Of a DNA stretch of 64,000 bases, positions 58,690 through 64,000 are shown piece by piece; within the stretch, counting starts at the first letter, position 1, and each line of letters opens with the position of its first letter. A program made the position numbers and the translations under genes. The stretch comes from Symsagittifera roscoffensis (lineage: Eukaryota; Xenacoelomorpha; Acoela; Convolutidae), in assembly GCF_963678635.1 (NCBI RefSeq), contig NC_087069.1:32325710-32389709 (forward strand), given 5' to 3'. The notes beneath the pieces are model-generated. The model ran no database searches. It was given only the letters and a program-made list of their open reading frames with translations, and had not been told where the DNA came from.

Positions 58690-60110
58690 AATCAATTAAA
58701 TATGTCTATAGTTTTATGGAAATGACTCGTCTCTTTTTTTGAATATGAAAATTTGTTTTGTTGTTTGTAGACCACTGAGATACAATGCTTTGCCATTATT
58801 CTGTTTACAAACACTAATCAAAGTGTTGTTTTGAAAGGAATAGTTTTTTGATCAAATTGTTCAATGTACCGGGATTATTTTTAGTTTTTTTGTCGGGCAG
58901 TTTTTTTATTTTGTCATAACTGTTTATCAATTCGTTTTCGAAAAATCTTTTTTGTTGTGAAATCCAGACGACAACTCGGCCGCTTTCTATATACGTTTTT
59001 CTTCGGCGCCAGATTTTTTTTCATATTTGTGGGTCAATAAAACTTATGTACTGCACTGATTTTCATTTTTTCCGTAATTTTTACAGACGTTCGAAACAAA
59101 AAAATGAATTGTTTATGGGACTGTTTGCTTCAAAGTTTTCAACAAGTTGCTTAAAAAATCTAGTGGTGAAACGCTGGGCCTGCATAGCTCTTTTGAGACT
59201 TTTCCTTGTTTGTAATTTTTTAAGTTTGATTTTGAAATTTAAATTTTTGATCTATAAAATTCCCATAAAACGATTATCGTGGGTTAGTTCAATTCCCTAA
59301 AGTCCATTCAAAATGCTTTGCTTTACCCTTACGATGCGTTAAGTTGAAGAAAAGCATCAAAAAATTTACAAGCTTAGATTACTTAAAATCTCTTTGATAT
59401 ATTGGATTGGAAATGATTGTCGTTCTAACTGGCATTCCATCAGTTGTTTAAAATTTACTCTTAGCGACTCAAGGAAAATCCAATGGTTTCAATATCCTTT
59501 TGCGTTCATGTAACGTCTGTTCATAAAGCAATAAAACAACAAGAGGTAACTATTTAGTTCTGGACATATTTGTTAATACTGCCATCTGTCCGAGTAGTGA
59601 AGAGAGTACCGAAAAATTCGCATGTTCCCTTGACAAAACTCTATCGGAAAATTGTTTGATATTTACTAAAATATAGAAAATTTTACAAAGATTCAATTAT
59701 TTTAAAGTCTTTCTAGTTGTTTTTTGCTTTTTGGAGCAACCGAAAAGAAATGAACGCTAACAAACTACAAGCATGAGCTCTTAAAATAATTTTAAAAAAT
59801 CGAGAAAAAGCCGTTTCACTTCGGACACCATATCACCTTTCAAAACAACCCAGCAGAAAAAACACTAATAACTAGTAACCTGGTCAAAGGAAATATAGAT
59901 AGAGAGAGAGGCATTGCTGTGTAGGCACCCGCAGCAATCCATGTTTGCAGCTCCAATTCCAAAAAAAACTAGAAAGTTTATTCGTAACCGAATTCGATCT
60001 ATAGAATGCATTTAAGTCTTTTCCAAAGGAATCAGGAGCAAGTCGGGATTAAAAAACTCCTCAAATGTTTAAAAATCTTGTCAGTGAATCGAAGAACTTA
60101 ATTTTCTGAG
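58690..60110. other. No gene recognised
   Basis: May include poorly preserved 5' parts of the minus-strand LINE, but I see no firm motif. An open stretch of 84 codons (59,046-59,300, +) has nothing recognisable. A short ga-repeat lies at about 59,900. Confidence 0.3.
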
Positions 60111-60119
60111 ATCGCTCAC

Positions 60120-60600
60120 TAAGCTGGTAATCCTTATTGGAGATAGCAAAACACTCGAGCCCCTAAAGTTTTCTTTTTTGGCGCAAACCTTATCGCTCTC
60201 ATAAAGATAGACGGTGGGTTGAGACCGATTGCAAAGATGTATCGCGACTAAATGCGCTGGAAGCAATGTCCTCCACAAGCGACAAAACTGCTTCGGAAAC
60301 CTGCAGGTTGGTTGTAAAAGTAGACGAGGAGCAAAAATAGTTTCACTGATTTCAAAAACTAATCTAGCGCAACGGCAATCTAAAATGCACTGTTCTCTCA
60401 AAACTAGACTTAAAGAACGCTTTTGAACCTCTAAATAGAGAGACAATGTTGTATCATGTTTTAGAATCAAAAATTAACATCTGGTATCTAGATTGTGGAA
60501 AGTTAGCCAAAAACTATAAGGCAAATTTTGCCAAAAACAATTGCTTGACAAAAACTGAGGATTTTGGGAAAAATTGTACTATTCACGCATATACTACATA
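60120..60600 (+). pseudogene. Non-LTR-type reverse transcriptase fragment
   Basis: Plus-strand RT pieces in three frames. First: FFFGANLIALIKIDGGLRPIA (about 60,165-60,230), the DGGxRPIA motif of an RT family common in invertebrate retrotransposons. Second: an open stretch at 60,229-60,426 with IATKCAGS and LQVGCKSRRGAKIV, equivalent to the QLGxGxxxGAE region. Third: LSKLDLKNAFEPLNRETML (about 60,398-60,450), the LxKxDxxNAFNSxxR motif A. Two frame changes and a stop make it non-functional. It may be related to the family at the window's right end. Confidence 0.8.
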
Positions 60601-62640
60601 GTGACGGAGCGTAGAAAAAGCATCTATACACGACTGGTGACAGTTACTTAAATTCTACTCGTTTTTCACCGTCTAGACCTAGCCAGTTAGTTTTTTGGTC
60701 TGATTAGGGCTGAATAAAATTTTACCATTTTTTAGACCATCAGTCAAACGACTTTTCATCAGATTTTGTTTACATGCAAACATAACCACATAGCTGGGTC
60801 TCGCATCCCCAGACTACGTGATTACGATTAAAAACACGGCTCGAAATCCTTTATTTACTATGTTTTTAGTGACAGTTACATACTAAATCTATTGGGATGG
60901 ATTGACTTTTCCTCTTTCTAGCTACTCATGCTCTGAAATACTATATAAAACCGAAGTTAATTCAAATATTTAGGGCATCCCAGCAGATAAAAAGTGTATC
61001 TTACAGTCTACCCAGTCTCTGGGCACTGGGCCTCCAATTCGGTGCTCCTCCCGAGATAACACTCTTATCTGTTCAATCTCGTGGCACAGGATGGTACGGA
61101 TTCACTCCGGCTGTCCCACGGAAGCCTCCTTTCTTCTTATCTGCTTCGGCAAAGTGCCCTTTCGTGCGTGATCTTCACGATAAGGGACTTTTTTTCTCTT
61201 GGGTTCCCCGACTTGTTCGTTCGAAGTTCTCGTTTGTTGTGATATTCTTCTCTTTTTTGGTCAAAATGGCCATTTTCTACGTTTCCAGGAAAAAATCTTC
61301 TGAAAATCGAAAAGCTAAATTTCAAAACTTCGAGAATATTCTGGCCCTCCTTTTCATCAGGAATTCGTTTTAACAACATTAACCTCTGTTTTGTTCTCGT
61401 CGGAGGGTTCAACTGTGCCAATCCGGCGGAATAGCACAAATCTCGGATGTCATTGAAAAACTAGCCGCGCTATTTGGTTCTTAAATACTAAAAAACTGCT
61501 TTAAAATGCCCAAACTACTATATTTTCTGCGTGCCAGCGCTTCTTTTTTCTTGCAAATTATGTTTTGAAAGCTACGACAAAATACAGAAAACTCGTTATG
61601 CAAGGTTACTAATGAGAAGGTGGATCAAAACTAGCCAATCTCCCGGCAGCCAAAGGCATCTTAGGTGTTCCTTTCGCTCGTCTACTAAATTTACAGGTTT
61701 TCTTAGCCTCAGCACTACAAGCAAAAAACCTTGAGCAAAATTTTTAGTTTCGACCATAAGGATGGAACCTATAGAGACATAGAGAGAGAGAGAGACAGAA
61801 AACGGTTGTTTATAATGATGCGCTTTAACGGTAGGTTTGAACTTGAAATGACTAAGGAAAGCGAAATCCAAAAAAAATGGTTGAGTCATCCAGGTAAAAA
61901 TCTAAGACTAAAACTATCGCAATAGCTATTCAGAGCCGAGATAGGACTGCAATTTAGCTCATTAATTTCCAAACGGCATAAAAGCGCGTGCGGAAAAAAA
62001 AATTGTAACTAAAAGATTCACTAAGCATCTTCTACTCACATTCTTTTTGGTTTAGAGCTACGACTCCTCTACAGGACCAATCAGAAGGGACCAGACGGTT
62101 TCACGATCGTTCTAAAAACCGTTGGTAAGCAGTTCTTGTGGGATGGAACGGTAATAGACACTCTAACCCCCTGTAAAACTTTTGCGCGGTAGGTTTGTAA
62201 ATCCAGTACGGCTGCCGTTGAAGCGGAAGACCAAAAAAATGTCTAATAGAAAGTCTTAGCAGATGTTGAATATAATTATTTACCGCTAGCTCTTAATTTT
62301 CAGAGCGCGCCCGGCCCCAGCACGAACGTTTTTCTGAGCAAGATTCGTAAGAACCCAAACTTATGTACTGAGGAACCCATTGCAGGCAGCTTATTAAAAC
62401 AGAGAATCTCCATGACAATACAAACTGCGAACGCGGCCTGCGCATTTGGCACAATAAATGACAAAAACAACTTTTGAGGAATTTTTTGCTTACAATACAA
62501 TATGTTGTATGTTTTCTCGTGTCGAGTTGTGTGTTCCTATTGAAGAAACGTAAGCCGTATCGAGTTAGCTCTTGAAAATTTCAAAGGAGGTGTACATGGT
62601 GGATTTGCTCTTTGCCATCTTTTCAATAGTAACCTTTTTG
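60601..62640. other. No gene recognised
   Basis: No known protein or RNA. A TATA-like word, ctatataaaa, lies at 60,941-60,950, and the stretch 61,010-61,440 is richer in G+C than its surroundings, with a 100-codon minus-strand open frame (61,137-61,439). Either could be part of another repeat. A ga-repeat lies at about 61,780. Confidence 0.3.
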
Positions 62641-62649
62641 TCAAGTGTG

Positions 62650-62930
62650 ATCTTTTTCCTAGTATCGCACTCCTTCAGTTTAAAGGCTTACTTCTCTTCG
62701 ACAAAATCGTCTCAGGCCAAAAAGATTTTTCTATCTGGGATTACATATCTATGAAACCGAATAAACGATATGCTTTGAGAAACCACGAGAAGATGTTTCA
62801 CGAGCCAATCACAAAGAAGCGACAAACCGACGAGTTCTTCTTTCCAAGAGCAGTACGTAACGCAAATTTCCTGCATCTCAACACGTCAATTTGGATTTTT
62901 GACACCCCTGCTGTTTCTCCTGACTGTTAA
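62650..62930 (+). pseudogene. LINE RT C-terminal fragment
   Basis: The frame ending at TAA 62,928-62,930 encodes FDKIVSGQKDFSIWDYI, then RYALRNHEKMFHEPITKKRQ and EFFFPRAVRNANFL. The last part corresponds to the conserved R-x-x-x-Y-xx-SFFPRTIxxWNxLP tail that closes many LINE reverse transcriptases. The upstream RT core is missing, as expected for a 5'-truncated LINE insertion or a rearranged copy. Confidence 0.7.
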
Positions 62931-63160
62931 AAAATGCTTTATCAAGTTTATTCAAGTGGATTGCGATGAAAATTTAAACCCTTAATTCTGTATATAATTG
63001 TCTTGGTATTTAGTCTTGGTATTTGTTTAATTTGATTCATTGATTTGTATTCCCCCATACATTTATTGTTTCACCTAACCTCAACCTAAATATAGCCCCA
63101 CAAATGTTCTGCCGTGATGGTATCCATTTCTCGTTCTACGGTAACTTGATACCGCCCTCC
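62931..63160 (+). other. LINE 3' tail and junction
   Basis: Follows the LINE stop codon. Contains a repeated tcttggtattt word (about 63,001-63,024) and no gene. Somewhere before 63,168 it passes into the next retroelement. Confidence 0.4.
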
Positions 63161-63167
63161 TTCAAAA

Positions 63168-64000
63168 ATGGCTACTCAAACACGCTGCCTTATTTGTAAA
63201 AACAGCCTGCGAGGCGGAGGTGTTTGGTATTCACATGCCCAGGCTACATGCATGTAAAATGCAGCGGCCTAGCCCGCAGAAGTGATCACTATGACGAATT
63301 CAGTTGTCATCGCTGCACCTCTCAATTTCATTCAGCTAACGACAAGCATGAATGCAATCCCCCAACCCTAGCTACAACCACGCTCCCCCAAATGCACCTT
63401 CACCCTTCCACTGCCCCACACTCACAAAACTCAGGAGAGTCTTCCACTATAGAACCCAGAAAAATACAAGACCCATGGTCAAACCCCTGTCCAGAACTCA
63501 TAGAAACCACCAGGAAAATATACACCGAAGTGGTCCACTGGAAACCGGTCTTTATGATCTTGGCAAAAAATAAAGTTGGTTATAATTTTATTGAAACCCT
63601 CAATAGAACTTTGAACAGCCTAATAGAAAACAACGAAAAAACCTTCGCAATGCTCGCAGCGATGATTTTTCCACACTTATTACTGTGCAAAACAAAGTCC
63701 GAAATTGACGGATCTTTATCCAAATTAATAGCAAGGCGACTTAAGCAATGGCAAGACGGAGACCTGGATGAACTATATAGCAAAAGGAAGGCGCTGCAAA
63801 TGCGCTTGTTGAAAGGAAGAAGAAGAGAAGTTGAAACTGAAGCACAACACTTCAACAAACTAATGAATACTGGAAAAATATCAAGCGCAATTGCAAAACT
63901 AACAGACACATCTAAAGGCGTTCTTTCGTTCGATGAGATTGTCAAAGGTAAGACAGTAGAACAGACTCTCATAGAGAAGCACCCACTATCTAAACCAATT
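63168..64000 (+). CDS. Retrotransposon protein, N-terminal part (incomplete)
   Basis: Begins with an ATG at 63,168 (MATQTRCLICKNSLRGGG). After a frame change near 63,200-63,236 it continues open to the window end. The first 60 residues look like a PHD-type zinc finger: C-x2-C in the first frame, then CPGYMHVKCSGL and FSCHRC in the second. A Ser/Pro-rich linker follows, then a WKPVFMIL...GYNFIETLNRTLNSL region, a basic helical part (RRLKQWQDGDLDELYSKRKAL) and a GKISSAIAKLTDTSKGVLSFDEIVKGKTV block. In invertebrate retrotransposons this arrangement precedes an RT domain, which would lie beyond 64,000. The frame change may be a lesion or an unseen intron. Confidence 0.65.

Noticed and set aside
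61010-61440. Possible small nuclear RNA gene downstream of a TATA-like word
   Set aside because: I compared it by eye with the known U-RNA landmarks and found no match on either strand.
62572-62754. Short plus-strand ORF with an aggaggtgtacatgg context resembling a bacterial ribosome site
   Set aside because: The window is clearly eukaryotic transposon DNA. The real coding similarity here is the LINE tail in another frame.

Overview
This is AT-rich animal (metazoan) nuclear DNA, almost entirely transposon-derived. It is not prokaryotic: there are no operons, no ribosome-binding sites ahead of long ORFs, and no RNA genes. The content is one large Ty3/gypsy-like retroelement with an envelope-like gene, many decayed relatives of it, non-LTR retrotransposon fragments, a possible SINE pair and a 200-N assembly gap (37,971-38,170). 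The retroelement types fit an invertebrate, but the species cannot be fixed from the sequence alone.

Best-preserved element, about 38.3-54.2 kb, + strand. In order it has: a roughly 1 kb leader with hairpin and direct repeats; a short ATG-less open frame (here ORF0) that overlaps the gag start; a 1,289-residue Gag-protease ORF; pol (end of protease, reverse transcriptase, RNase H, integrase), broken by a frame change and one in-frame stop; a broken accessory frame with membrane segments and a Pro/Ser-rich part (ORF X); an intact 872-residue envelope-like glycoprotein; and a second broken accessory frame (ORF Y). ORF0, ORF X and ORF Y are unlike standard gag, pol or env. Each recurs at protein level in diverged copies elsewhere in the window. 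No terminal repeats were found by eye. The copy is defective: the RT catalytic motif reads YLND, pol has a premature stop, and the protease is split between frames.

Left region, 1-37.2 kb. This is a mosaic of decayed copies of the same family. A minus-strand copy (gag start near 17.0 kb, running down to about 1 kb) contains a 5.6-kb tandem duplication (3,775-9,427 and 9,429-15,051). Next comes a module with minus-strand gag and leader abutting plus-strand protease/pol, duplicated in tandem (15,534-19,673 and 19,674-24,158) and partly present a third time (28.4-31.9 kb). Further nested tandem duplications of RT/RNase H/integrase fragments lie at 24.4-28.4 kb. A decayed plus-strand ORF X-env-ORF Y segment fills 32.6-37.2 kb, with an inverted ORF Y piece inside env.

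Right region, 54.2-64 kb. It holds a SINE-like repeat (a partner lies at 1.84 kb), an AT-rich palindromic repeat block (55.7-56.7 kb), a minus-strand LINE RT fragment with an internal tandem duplication (58.0-58.7 kb), a plus-strand RT fragment of another non-LTR type (60.1-60.6 kb), a LINE 3' end (62.65-62.93 kb), and the 5' part of a retrotransposon protein with a zinc-finger-like start that runs off the window end (63.17-64.0 kb). No ordinary host gene was recognised.
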